Below, piece after piece: positions 11,815 to 22,318 of a DNA stretch of 64,000 bases. Each line of letters opens with the position of its first letter. Positions within the stretch are counted from its first letter, which is position 1. The translations under genes and the position numbers were made by a program. The notes under the pieces were generated by a model that worked only from the letters and a program-made list of their open reading frames with translations, had not been told where the DNA came from and made no database searches. This DNA is from Bettongia penicillata ogilbyi (taxonomy: Eukaryota; Chordata; Mammalia; Diprotodontia; Potoroidae): positions 1,542,574-1,606,573 of the forward strand of contig JAJHZJ010000577.1 of the NCBI GenBank assembly GCA_023548195.1. Direction: 5' to 3'.

Positions 11815-12030
11815 CGTAATCAATCAATCAGTCAGTGCACATTTATTAAGTGCCGATTGTGTACCAGGCACCATGCTAATCACAGGGAATACAAAAAAAG
11901 GCAAGTTCTGGTCCTCAAGGAACTTACAATGGGGGAGATAACATGCAAACAAAAATATGTGTGATACAAGCTGGATACTAGATGAAAAGAAAATAATTAA
12001 CTGAGGGAAAGCACTAGAATCAGGAGGTTA
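11815..12030 (-). repeat. L2-type 3' end, reversed
   Basis: The stretch starts with 'caatcaatcagtcagtgc', the complement of the tandem tail. It continues 'tttattaagtgcc', 'taccaggcaccatgctaa', 'ggtcctcaaggaacttac' and 'gggggagataacatgcaaac'. It is one of the longer copies of the L2-type 3' end in the window. Confidence 0.75.
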
Positions 12031-12039
12031 TAGGGCAAG

Positions 12040-12218
12040 ACTTCGTGTAGATGTCCAGCTATGTCACCCTGGGAAAGTCACTTCATTCTGTTTGCCTCAG
12101 TTCCTCATTTGTAAAATGAACTGGAAAAGGAAATGGTAAATCACTTCAGTACCTTTGTCAGGAAAACCCCAAACTGGGTCACAAAGACCTGGACACAGCT
12201 AAAAAAGATTAAAGAACA
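12040..12218 (+). mobile_element. tRNA/MIR-type SINE with BovB/RTE-like 3' tail
   Basis: The head and middle match MIR/tRNA SINEs ('tgtcaccctgggaaagtcac', 'gtttgcctcagttcctc', 'ttgtaaaatgaactgg'). The 3' part reads 'ggaaatggtaaatcacttc', 'ggaaaaccccaaactggg', 'tcacaaagacctggacac', which resembles the 3' end shared by BovB/RTE LINEs and their SINEs such as bovine Bov-tA. Such a shared tail is how a SINE recruits the reverse transcriptase of its partner LINE. Opossum SINEs paired with RTE elements are known; the exact family here is inferred. Confidence 0.7.
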
Positions 12219-12849
12219 GAAGTTCTCTGTCAAGGAGAGGTTTTTCCAGCAACTGCAGCAGCTGAAGAAGTCAATTGTACCTTTCCCAAATCATCTGATG
12301 GATTACAGAAGTTAGCAAACCTTTCCCTGATGGGAAGGGATACAATTCTTCTAATTCTGGTTGCTTTCAGTCATAGAACAGCTCCTTCTTATCATGGAAA
12401 CACAACCCTAGTATATACTTCACATGATTAATGGGATAGACTCTCTGGCTGTATCCATCACAGCTTTCCTCCCTCACCAATCTTGATCCTACAGTTAACC
12501 GGTACCTTGTCCTAACTCTTGAATCCTGTTTCCTTATCTTATCACTGCATATGACTTGCCAAACCCCAACCCTGTGTTTCTTTCATCATCTGTGCTCTCT
12601 GTTCTTATTCCCATACTGTTAGAAGAAGCTACAGAACCAGGAATGGGATCACATATTTAGATCCTTTATAAATTTGCTTCCCGTTACAAATCTGATCTCA
12701 AACCTCACTATGGCAGTCCCTTTACTCTTCTTTGACTATGAAATATTCTACAACAATAGTTCTGTTCTCTCCTCAATATACCATTCCATTTCTCCTCTGA
12801 CTCAGTAAAGGTCTGTGCCTCATACTTTATTGAAAAAATAAAGACCATC

Positions 12850-13345
12850 TACTGTGAGCCCCTTCTACTTCCTTATTCTATACTTCAAAGATCCTCAAGA
12901 CCATCCCCTCAGTCTATTTGTCCTATTCTATCTAGAAAAAATGTTAATTGTTCTTCATTCCAAACGCATCCCTTCTACTTGTGCTCTTTTTCCATTTCCA
13001 TTACTTCTAACACCTTACATTGTCAATCACACCCTGTCTTTCTCCAACATCCAATTTTTCAACAATTTCCTGGTTCCCTCCCTACTGCTTATAAACATAC
13101 TTAAGTCTTCCTCATACTTTATAATAAAAAAGAAGCGCTTTTATTTGATGCTGACATCCCTTCAAGTTATCATCAGGTTTCTCCTCCATTTTAGAGCAAA
13201 CTCCCAGAAAAAGCCATCTACATTCATTGCCTCCACATTTTTTTCTTCCTCTCATTTTTCAACCTGTTTGAATTGGGCTTCCTACTTTCCAACTCAAATG
13301 AAATATCTTTATAAAGTTACTGATGATCCCTCTCTATTTATTTCT
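12850..13345 (+). pseudogene. L2-clade LINE ORF2 remnant, segment before the RT core
   Basis: The part at about 13180-13340 carries a decayed version of a phrase typical of L2-clade ORF2 just upstream of the reverse transcriptase motifs: 'agaaaaagccatctacattc', 'cattgcctccacatttt', 'caacctgtttgaattgggc', 'aaagttactgatgatc'. A chance open frame of 172 codons runs through it but is not in the LINE reading frame throughout. The element is long dead. Confidence 0.55.
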
Positions 13346-13399
13346 CTCTGTCTTAAAAATTCATCTAATTGATATCTTTTGAACTTAATACCGCAGTCA

Positions 13400-14390
13400 T
13401 TTAAGATTAAACCCTCTTTGTAATAAATAAATATAACTTAGCCCACACAATTAAGTGAGTAACTATGATAAAAGTAATATGCTAAATCTCTGCACCATGA
13501 AGCCCAGAGTAGTTTTTTTCCAAAGGCATTGTAATAATTCTTGAACCTTAATTAACCCAAGAGGGAAAAAAGCTCAGAGTATTGACTTAAGTATAAAAAC
13601 CAGCACAAAAAGAGTCAGGGACTTTTCCTTCACATTTCTGAGTGGAAGACTAATATGGTTAATACGGACAGAGAAGCTATGCCTAACTAAATCAATTCTG
13701 TAGCCTTTCTGGATATCTTTTCCATATTATTACTAATTAAACTTATTTCCCCCTCCCACTTTGTGAACTGTCAAATGGTCCATGTTTTTCATTTATTCCC
13801 CACGATGAACCTGAACCATCATTCTGCCCTGAGCCAGGTTAAGAATGGATTTTAGTCATCTTGTTGAAGTAGAGAAAGGATGAAGTAGAAGATGGTAAGC
13901 CCAGAAAGATCTAGTGCACCTTTGTGATATAAGAAGTGGTGTTTCTGGCCATGGCTGCATAATTTGAGAAGAGATTAGAAAGTAAAGTATATATGAACAT
14001 TCAGCTGCTAACACAAGAGCAAATGTGCTCTGCATCTACAAAAAATCGTGTCCCAAAGATGTTAAATACTGTAAGCAATTTGTTAAATTCTATAAAATTG
14101 TTCTTTGCTAAATTTCCATAACTTTTGTATTTGAGAGGGATGGTGATGGCCAGGGCTAGGCCTGGACTCTCCCTAGAGATTTTAATTTAAGGATTGTCTA
14201 AGAACTGTGGTGCATGAACTAGGGATATTTGGGAGACCATTGGTGACTGTACCACATGGCCCTTGTTAGGCATTTTTGACCCATGGTACTAGGGGAAGTA
14301 CTTGAAAGGACAATGTTTTCTCCTTCCTGGAACTACAGAGACCTTTTTGAATGGGGAGAGAACAGACAAATGAGTCAAATGTCCCAGATT
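13400..14390. other. Unassigned non-coding stretch
   Basis: No gene or named repeat is supported here. The stretch separates two L2-clade remnants that overlap in content, so it does not simply interrupt one copy. Confidence 0.4.
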
Positions 14391-14394
14391 CTCT

Positions 14395-14850
14395 ACAGTC
14401 GGGCTTCTGACCTGATCATTCACCTGAAATTGCTCTCTTCCAAGTTAGCAATGACTTCTTAATTGCCAAATTTAGTGGCCTTTTCTCAGTCCTCCTCCTT
14501 CCTGACCTCTCTGAAGTCACTGATCCTGGTCATGATACTCTCTTATGTCTAGGTTTTTGTGACACCAGTCTTTCCTGGTTCTCCTCCTATCTCTTGTCAC
14601 TACTTCTTAGCCTATTTTTTTGGATCTTCATCCAGATCACACCCACTAACCATGGTATTTCTGTCCTAGGTCCTTTTCTCCTCTCATCTTTACTATTTTG
14701 TTTGGCAATCTTGTCAGCTTTCAAGGATTTAGTTCTTATATCTAAGCTGATGACTCCTAAATCTACTTATCCACCTCTAACCTCTGTCCTGATCTCTGCT
14801 TTTATATCTCCAATTGTCTATTAGACATCCTAAGCTAAATTTGAGCTTGT
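14395..14850 (+). pseudogene. L2-clade LINE reverse transcriptase remnant
   Basis: Read with frameshifts, the stretch encodes SNDFLIAKFSGLFSVLLL, then GFCDTSLSWFSSYL, then VLGPFLLSSLL, and a corrupted YADD-equivalent region near 14740-14755. This order matches the fingers and palm of L2/CR1-clade reverse transcriptases (LLDLSAAFDTV, SWFSSYLSDR, GSVLGPLLFSLY, YADD). The catalytic aspartates are lost, so no activity is possible. The first 100 bases repeat content also present at 13270-13345, so this is a second independent copy. Confidence 0.7.
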
Positions 14851-14859
14851 TCAGGTTCA

Positions 14860-15545
14860 AGTTGATGGGGACCCCAAAATACCAACACATTGGGTCCTGC
14901 TCAAATGAATTGGACACAAGCCTTCTTAAAGCCAAAGTTAAACAAAGTTTGTTAAAGATTAGTCATATTGGGTTGACTCTTAAAAAACTGAACTCTTTTG
15001 TGACGCTGGTATTGACAAGCAGGCCAGATAGAATCTAAGCTACACTGAGTCTAGCTAGATTGAATCTGAGCGCCTTCATGGAGGCAAGATGGAACTTAAA
15101 TACAGAAAAGACTGAGTGAAGAATCCAAGTGTCACCAAAGACTCTGGGGCTCCAGGGATGGTCTTGATAGGGGAGGTCTGCCTGGAATGTAGGTCAAATC
15201 TAGGGAGTATCTTGATGGAAGTGGGCCAGTAGCCTGGACAATGGGATTTTGATAGGATTAGGCGTGGGAAGTATCCAGGTTAGGTAATAGCGATCTCAAG
15301 AGAATGCCAAATCAAATAAGGGGAATCCAAGGAGCCCTCAAGGTGAGGCTTTCCCATTGCCCTTCAGACAAATGGGACCAAAACTCCCTTGGGCCAAAGG
15401 ACAAAGGTCTCTGCTTGGGTTCATGCTCTGTCAAGCTTACCTCTTTTGCCCATTTGCAAATAGCAACCATTCATTAAACAAACCCCAATATAATAGTGGT
15501 CTGGGTGTGTGCAGAATACCTGGGGATAGTCTTGGAGAGACTGTG
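14860..15545 (-). mobile_element. Possible solo LTR, minus orientation
   Basis: This stretch differs in texture from its flanks. It has a 'tggggaccccaaaatacc' start, moderate GC content, a possible polyadenylation or leader region read in reverse ('aaacaaagtttgttaaag'), and no L1 or SINE motifs. It is compatible with a reversed endogenous retroviral LTR. I could not prove TG...CA ends or a target duplication, so the class and borders are tentative. No retroviral coding sequence is visible beside it. Confidence 0.3.
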
Positions 15546-15559
15546 GAGTATGCACCAGA

Positions 15560-15640
15560 TGCCATTTCAGAAGCATTTATCAAGTGTTTATTAAGTATAA
15601 GTCACTATACTGGGCACTGGGGAATATAAATGATTTCTTT
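15560..15640 (-). repeat. L2-type 3' end fragment, reversed
   Basis: The run 'aagcatttatcaagtg', 'tttattaagtataagtcac', 'actgggcactggggaata' is a diverged reverse L2 end. Confidence 0.6.
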
Positions 15641-15811
15641 CTACTTGGGCTGGAGCAACTTAGCAATTTGCATATAGGTTTGTTTCTACTTTAATTAATT
15701 TTTATTTTTACTCTGAACTTAAACAGCAAATAGAATGGGCATTTGTCTAGAATGAGCATATACATAACAGATAGAAAAAGAACATTGCCTCTGAAACTGT
15801 AAGTCTTGACA

Positions 15812-15968
15812 AACTACGATAAGCATGTATTAAGCACCTACTATCTGCCAGGTACTGTGTTAAGTGCTGGCGATACAAAGAAAGGCAAAAACCAACTAAA
15901 GAAAAGGAGGCCCTGCTCTCAAGGTGCTCACAGCCTAACAGAGGACACAACATGGAAACAAATATTCA
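15812..15968 (-). repeat. L2-type 3' end fragment, reversed
   Basis: A well preserved copy reads 'tattaagcacctactatctg', 'caggtactgtgttaagtgc', 'aaagaaaggcaaaaacc', 'ctcaaggtgctcacagcc'. Confidence 0.8.
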
Positions 15969-16574
15969 GCACAGCTTGTATTTTTTTTAAAGTATATATA
16001 AGATCAACATAACTTTCAAAGTTGTGCTGTTTGTCTAGCCTTCCCCATCCTCTGGCTTTCCTTCTCCTGTCTTCTTTCTACTTTTGAAGAAAAGGTTCCT
16101 CAAAGACCCTTTTTTCCTTTTCTTTTTTTGCTACCTTATCCCTACCCCCTCTTGTCCTTCTCCTTCCACTAAAAACAAAAGAAAGGAACAGAGAAAGAAT
16201 GAAAGTAGGAAAGGAAGGCATTAAAGAGAAAGAAATGAAGGGATGAAGAAAGGAAGAAAAGGGAAAAAAGGAAGAAAGAAGAAATAAAATATAGTCATGG
16301 TAACAATTACCATAATCAAATAAAAAAAAATTCCCATATTGATTTTGCCTAAAACAAATGTATGTTCCATGGTGCACTGTGAGTTTATTCTTTGTCCAGA
16401 AGTGGATAGCATGATCATCCTCTGCCCTCTGGAAACATGGCTAGTTACTGCAATAATTAGTGATCTTAAGTGTTTTGAAACTTTTTCTTTATAAAGTTGT
16501 TATTATATTAAGTTGTTCACTTCTCTAGAAGCAATTGATTGTAACATGCAGACTGTTAAAGTTCTCCTATAATT

Positions 16575-16722
16575 TCCTTTTCACTTTGGAATTGGAATCA
16601 GAGAAACTGTATTTGAATCCTGGTTACCTCACTTATCTTTGTGAGTCTGGCAAAGAACTTCACCTCTGTGGGCCCCAGTTTCTTCTCCTGTAAAATGGAG
16701 GGATTAAAATAATTCTCTTAGA
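16575..16722 (+). repeat. MIR-type SINE
   Basis: The order 'attggaatcagagaaactg', 'tatttgaatcctggttacc', 'gtgagtctggcaaagaac', 'ccccagtttcttctcctg', 'taaaatggagggattaaaat' is a standard MIR. Confidence 0.8.
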
Positions 16723-16724
16723 GT

Positions 16725-18090
16725 TTCCATTTAGTTCTCCATTCCTGAGAATCCTATGTTTATGCTTCCTCATTTGTGTTTTCTCTTTTATTTCTTTCCC
16801 TGTCCAAATAATTTGAGTGCTCTGTAAGTATGAATGAATGGATGGATTCTTGCCAAATAACTAGGAGTGTCTAAGTCAGTTTCTGTTTCTATAACACACC
16901 TTTTGATTGTATGGCACGCCCTTATACAACTTGGAAATCTCTGAAGGCAGATATAATCCTGGGCATATTTGGGTTTCCCAATGCTAATCTGTTTAGCTGT
17001 CCAGTTTTTTTTGCCTTTATTCCAGCAGACAGACAAAATCAATTCTGTTGCTTCATCTGGCTAGCATGTAGGTGAAAATGTACTTCCTTTAAGTTTACTG
17101 AGTCACTTTCACATTAGATCTCATTGCTTTTAAAAGACTAAACAGGTCTATTTTGTATTCTAAAACTGTACACAATTGAGAGCAGTTAAAAACATTTGGA
17201 AAGAAATCTTCAACTGAGTTGATGAAAGTAAATTAGAGAACTGAATTTACATAAAAGTCACTGCAGAAAAAGGTTGACTGTAATATATGTAGTAGAAAGA
17301 GCAAACATAATAAACGGTGATGCTGTAACTATGAGTCCTACTGATTTCAGGAAAAGGGAATATATTACAGCTGAATCCTTGGGCTAAATTGTCACCTCCA
17401 ATCTCATTTTGTGTGCATATTCCCTGGAGTCAGTACAATTCTCCATCTAGAAATAGAGAAATATGTATTTTCACTAATAGAAAAGTCCAAGCACTAATTT
17501 TGTTTCATGCTTACTTCTTTTTTTTATCAAACACGAAAAATGATTTTCCTAAGTGTTACAGATACCGTCCTTGTTTTAGAACAATTATGCTTGTAGGTGT
17601 ACAACCTGTAGGTAAGAATTACCACTGCTCCAAAAGTTGTCAAATACGTCCAGTTTGGTTCAGAAATAAAGCACAGTGAATGTTGACTTTCTCCATACAA
17701 TTATATTGTGTAGTAATGATAACTGGCAGCAGTGGTGTTTGTTCAAACATTTCCCAGAATTCCCTTCCCTTGCCTCAAGCAGTTAATAAAGGTTAGACAT
17801 TTTTTTAAAGGCATAGATGAACTCATTTTCATATTTTTATGGTTGTTTATCACAACAATAATAGAAGAGGCCCCATATCTAGAGAGGAGCTTGTCCTATG
17901 GTTCAAAAGGAGGAAAAATAGACTTCCCTAACTTCATCCCCCTCATCCCCCTCTCCAAAGAATACTTTCACTCCTGCTGGGAAAGGAAGAAGGAGGTTGG
18001 AGCCAGAGGGGCCATTCTGAAAGAAGGGAAACTGGGTTAGAAGTGTATCTATCTGTTCTTTTAGATACTGTTCACCCAGCAGAAGTGGGA
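16725..18090. other. Unassigned non-coding stretch
   Basis: No gene is supported and no repeat is clearly named. The open frames at 17389-18040 have no signal peptide, domain or conserved motif that I recognise. Confidence 0.4.
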
Positions 18091-18097
18091 AATCTAT

Positions 18098-18272
18098 GAC
18101 ACAGAGGCATCCTAGATCCTTGGGTGCAGCCTTTTGACAGTCCAAGTTTTACAGAACAAATCCTTTTATTAAGGCGATTTATTCTGTGAAGTTTGGATTC
18201 AGTCAAAGGGCCACACTTGAAAATCAAGAGGGCCACATATTTCCTGGAGGCTGCAGGTTCCTCACCCCTGAT
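18098..18272. mobile_element. hAT-like palindromic MITE
   Basis: The two halves are inverted complements. 'tccaagttttacagaacaaa' with 'ccttttattaagg' is answered by 'gatttattctgtgaagtttg', and 'ccttgggtgcagccttttga' is answered by 'tcagtcaaagggccacact'. The right end is 'ggttcctcacccctg', a hAT-type terminus whose complement is CAGGGGTGAGG. A second copy lies at 46430. There is no coding capacity, so it depended on a transposase made elsewhere. Confidence 0.7.
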
Positions 18273-18339
18273 AGGAGATATGTTCAGGTTCCATATAATT
18301 TCTGATCACTTTGTCATTTTGGGGAGGAATGGGAGACCC

Positions 18340-18885
18340 TAAGCTTTATATCAAAACTTGCTCCCTTCCCCACATAATACTAGTTCCACAATGAACACAC
18401 ATAGCAAATAAGCCTATTTATCCAAATAATAGAAAAACAGAAAACAGGGAAAGCATATATAGAAGAATACATATTGGACAATGAAGAGTGAAGGGCTTGT
18501 TGATTGAGAGTGAGCTAATTCAGTTCAGCTAAAAGAGAAAGTTCCATTTCTTACCCAAGGAGGAACTCCTTTGTCTCTAGGGCTACAAGCTGATAATGAG
18601 GACATGATGGAGACTGCCAGCTCCTCTCATGTCTTCCCAGTCTTTCCTTCAGCAACTTAAATAGAGATTGGCCTGTTCCATCTTCTCTCTTAAAGTTGGA
18701 AGCAGACCTGATGCTGGGAGAAAACCTGAAGCTTGACCAGTCCCAAAAGAGGAAGTGCTAAGAAGTGAAGCTTTCTGCCTCTCTACAACTCTGCCTGACC
18801 TAGAGGGAAGGATCTTCATCTCCACCAATAAGGAATGAGTCCCATATTAATGGACTTTGCTACAGAGGTTACAGTTAGAATGTAC
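18340..18885. other. Unassigned non-coding stretch
   Basis: It could be an old LTR because of its mixed base content and the 'ataagcctatttatcc' reversed A-rich zone, but no borders were found. No gene is supported. Confidence 0.3.
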
Positions 18886-18892
18886 TTATGTT

Positions 18893-18975
18893 TTTTTATG
18901 TGACCTTGGGCTACTTACTTCATCTCTCTGATCTTCAGTTATTCCTCTGTAAAATAAAGGGATTGTCAAGCAAAA
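18893..18975 (+). repeat. MIR fragment
   Basis: The phrases 'atgtgaccttgggctactta', 'cttcagttattcctctg' and 'taaaataaagggattgtc' are the central and 3' parts of a MIR. Confidence 0.7.
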
Positions 18976-19077
18976 CAAATTCCATCATCGGCTGTATATG
19001 AATATCTATCTATCTTTTTTCTACCTATTTATCAAGTACATATGTATGTATATAGATATATATCTGCTTATGTGTGT

Positions 19078-19082
19078 ATATA

Positions 19083-19127
<45 letters not shown>

Positions 19128-19130
19128 GTG
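19078..19130. repeat. (TG)n(TA)n compound microsatellite
   Basis: A TG run passes directly into a TA run. Confidence 0.95.
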
Positions 19131-19694
19131 CATGTACACCTGTTTGTGTGTATGTTCTGAATCCCAAATTGTCATCTTTGTCAGGAGAAAGTTAATATGT
19201 TTCATCCTTTTTCCTTTGGAATAATGGATGGTCACTGCATTGCTGACAGTTCTAACATTTTTTTTTAAAAAAAATGTTTGTCTTTACAGTTTTATTGCAT
19301 ACATGTTACAAGGAATTATAAGGAAAAACTTGTTTTTCCCTTCTTCCCTCCCTCCCCCAATAAAGCAAAGGGAGGAACATACATTTCTATTATTATTTTT
19401 TTAAATAGAGAAGTTGGAGGGATGCTACAAATGTGGAATTTTGCTTAGGTGGGCACCCTATATTGTTACTTTTGATTATTTTCCTTTGCTGCAGGAGATT
19501 TCTCATGCAATGAGGTTAATCTGGAAATGTTTGATATATAAAAACAAAGCCCATCATTAAAACTTTAAAACAAAATAGGCATAAAATAAAGAAGTTGGAT
19601 GAGATGACCTCTAGGTCTGGCATGATCTACTTGGAACAACCTAGTTTGCCACATAGCAGCAGGTGAGGGCTCCAGTAGCATCATGGGAAGAGGA

Positions 19695-19862
19695 ATAAAC
19701 TAGCACTCAGAGTGCCCACATTCTGGTCTCAGTTCTGTCATTTGCTAACTGTCATAGTGGACAAATCACTTAACCTTTTTGAAATTCAATTTCTTCATTT
19801 GTAAAATGGGGATAGACTTAGTGATCTCTAAGATTCCTTGTAGTTTTAGATAGTTTGAAGAT
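19695..19862 (+). repeat. MIR-type SINE
   Basis: The order 'cattctggtctcagttctgt', 'acaaatcacttaacc', 'caatttcttcatttgtaaaa', 'tggggatagacttag' is that of a MIR. Confidence 0.8.
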
Positions 19863-19989
19863 TACAAAGAACATCACAAATTAAAGATATTACTATTTCA
19901 TACATTATAATATAGCTTGGTAAAAAATTTTAAAGAGGGTTGAAAATCTTAATAGTGATACTTGTTGATATTGCATGTCTACAGGATAA

Positions 19990-20052
19990 CAACCATTCAA
20001 TTCAATTAAGCTTTTATTAAGCACCTACTATGCTCAAAGCATTATTGTAGGT
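19990..20052 (-). repeat. L2-like element, first piece (continues at 23186)
   Basis: The piece starts 'cttttattaagcacctacta' and stops at 'attgtaggtaatagg'. The next part expected for this family, 'aagatcaaaacaaaactgtccctg', is found about 3.1 kb away at 23186. The element was therefore split by the nested insertions in between. Confidence 0.75.
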
Positions 20053-20340
20053 AATAGGAATCATGTTCATCCTTCATTGCCAAAGAAGACCATGCCATCA
20101 GAGAAATGATGACGTGACTTGCATTTGACTTTGTTTTGAGTGAGGGAGGGCTGTGCAAGGTCACCAGCCTCACATCTCTTCCAGAGTCTTCTGAATCCAG
20201 TGACCTGATATTCCTCAGGATGACTGGAAATGGCCCAGGATGCACTGGGAGACCTTGGGCCCTTTAGGTGGGCCTTTTGAGGTCCTCACTTAGGGTGAGG
20301 CAATGCCCTTTCATTGAATAGGCCTGTTTAAGAAGTAGCC
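20053..20340 (+). mobile_element. Marsupial-type short interspersed repeat, copy 1 (split by a HAL1)
   Basis: This stretch matches the repeat at 33440-33650 over most of its length. Shared phrases are 'ctgaatccagtgac', 'tcaggatgactgg', 'atggcccaggatgca', 'gggtgaggcaatgccc' or its variant, and 'tttaagaagt'. It is interrupted by the HAL1 at 20342 and resumes at 23155 with 'acccctttaatgagaacagg'. It has no open frame. I recognise it as a common marsupial repeat but cannot give a family name with confidence. Confidence 0.65.
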
Positions 20341-21009
20341 AGCCAGGGGGAGGAGCCAAGAGGGCGGAGCAGAAAGACTCACATATGCTAGCTTCAAACC
20401 CACAACTCATAAAGAACTCCCCACAAATTCTGGAGCAGTGGAAGCTGCACAGCAGCACAGTGGAGAAGATTTCCATTCCAGAGAGCCCTGAAAAACTGGC
20501 ACCAAAGGTCCATCATGCACCAGACAGCAGAGACCAGCCCTGCCCTGGCTACAAGGCCCTGAGAGGAGCAGATCCGAGCAGGCTTCAGGGACAGAATCTC
20601 CTGTGGCCACGAAGGTCCCTCCACCCACAGGCGCTACAGGTCAGTGAGAGAGATTTCTGGGCTGGCTGAGAGGGGAGCAGGGTGTCTCCATAACTCAGGC
20701 CCCCCTCAGGAGGCAGCAGCAGAGGCAGCAGCAGAGGCAGTGGTGGCCAGGAGCTTCCGGAGCAGAAAGGACCTCAGATCCATTACTGAAGGTCTCTGCA
20801 TAAACCCCCTAAAGGAACTGGACCTGGGAGGCAGCCTTGCCTCCACCTGAGCACCAGAACTTAAGCTCATATTGAATAGCAGCTGCACCTGCGGCTGAAA
20901 GCCCTGAAGCTGGGGAAGCAGCATTTGAATCTCAGACCCCAAGCACTAGCTGGGCAGATCTAGGCGGGGGTGGAGAGGAATCTCAGAAGTCAAGTAACTG
21001 GCTGGGAAA

Positions 21010-22113
21010 ATGCTCAGAAAAGGGAAGAAAAATGAGACCATAGAAGGTTACTTTCTTGGTGAACAGATGTTTCTTCCTTTACTTTCTGATGAGGAAGAAC
21101 AATGCTTACCACCAGGGAAAGACATAGAAGCCAAGGCCTCTGCATCCCAAATATCCGAAATAGACATCCAATGGGCTCAGGCCTTGGAAGAGCTCAAAAA
21201 GGATTTTGAAAATCAAGTTAGACAGGTGGAGGAAAAACTGGGAAGAGAAATGAGAGAGATGCAAGAAAAACATGAAAAACAGGTCAATACCTTGCTAAAG
21301 GAGACCCCAAAAAAAATGCTGAAGAAAATAATACCTTGAAAAATAGACTAACTCAATTGGCAAAAGAGGTTCAAAAAGCCAATGAGGAGAAGAATACTTT
21401 CAAAAGCAGAATTAGCCAAATGGAAAAAAGAGGTTCAAAAGCTCACTGAAGAAAAGAGTTCTCTCAAAATTAGAATGGAACAGATGGAGGCTAATGACTT
21501 TCTGAGAAGCCAAGAAATCACCAAACAAAATGAAAAGAATGACAAAATGGAAGATAATGTGAAATATCTCACTGGAAAAACAACTGACCTGGAAAATAGA
21601 TCCAGGAGAGACAACTTAAAAATTATGGGACTACCTGAAAGCCATGATCAAAAAAAGAGCCTAGACATCATCTTTCAGGAAATGAACAAGGAAAACTTCC
21701 CTGATATTCTAGAACCAGAGGGCAAAGTAAGTATTGAAGGAATCCATCTATCACTGCCTGAAAGAGATCCAAAAAGAGAAACTCCTAGGAACATTGTGGC
21801 CAAATTTCAGAATTCCCAGGTCAAGGAGAAAATATTGCAAGCAGCTAGAAAGAAACAATTCCAGTATTGTGGAAATACAATCAGGATAACACAAGATCTA
21901 GCAGCTTCTACATTAAAGGATCAAAGGGCGTGGAATATGATATTCCAGATGTCAAAGGAACTAGGACTCAAACTAAGAATCACCTACCCAGCAAAACTGA
22001 GTATAATACTTCAAGGGAAAATATGGTCTTTCAATGAAACAGAGGACTTTCAAGCATTCTTGATGAAAAGACCAGAGTTGAAAAGAAAATTTGACTTTCA
22101 AACACAAGAATGA
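21010..22113 (+). pseudogene. HAL1 ORF1 (ORF1p-like RNA-binding protein) with two frame lesions
   Basis: The frame opens with MLRKGKKNE at 21010 and should encode about 367 residues. It contains a charged coiled coil (about residues 50-150, EELKKDFENQVRQVEEKL), an RRM-type core introduced by LENRSRRDNLKIMGLPES, and the C-terminal domain (TPRNIVAKFQNSQVKEKIL, YPAKLSIILQG). The order is that of mammalian L1 ORF1p, a trimeric RNA-binding chaperone. Compared with the copy at 59748, the C/A run at 21304-21316 has gained two bases, so the first frame ends at a stop at 21337-21339. The A run near 21423-21428 has gained one more, which restores the original phase. A 243-codon frame (21382-22113) therefore stays open, but its first residues are out of the normal ORF1 frame. 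The intact full-length protein is not encoded. Confidence 0.85.
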
Positions 22114-22227
22114 GAAGAAGCATGAAAAGCAAACAACAAAGAGAAATCATAAGGGATTTACCAAAGGTGAACTGTTTACATTCCTGCATGGAAAGACAAT
22201 ATTTGTAACTATTAGAAGTAGTTGGTG

Positions 22228-22318
22228 GGACTACACACACACATACATACACATGCACACACACACACATGTACACATGTGCACGCACACACACATACAC
22301 ACATTCACGCACACCCAG
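22228..22318 (+). repeat. (CA)n-rich tract in HAL1 3' UTR
   Basis: An imperfect 'acacacat' array lies soon after the ORF1 stop. The copy at 59748 has the corresponding array at about 61675-61735, so the tract belongs to the element and is not a later gain. Confidence 0.9.

Noticed and set aside
12854..13372. 172-codon open frame on the plus strand
   Set aside because: Part of it coincides with degenerate L2-clade ORF2 sequence. There is no conserved domain and the frame is not consistently that of the LINE, so it is a chance frame.
14860..15545. Intact endogenous retrovirus
   Set aside because: The LTR-like blocks here and at 30225 and 54600 have no gag, pol or env sequence beside them. At most they are solitary LTRs.
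19078..19130. Telomere-like or regulatory array
   Set aside because: It is a plain TG/TA compound microsatellite with no TTAGGG units.
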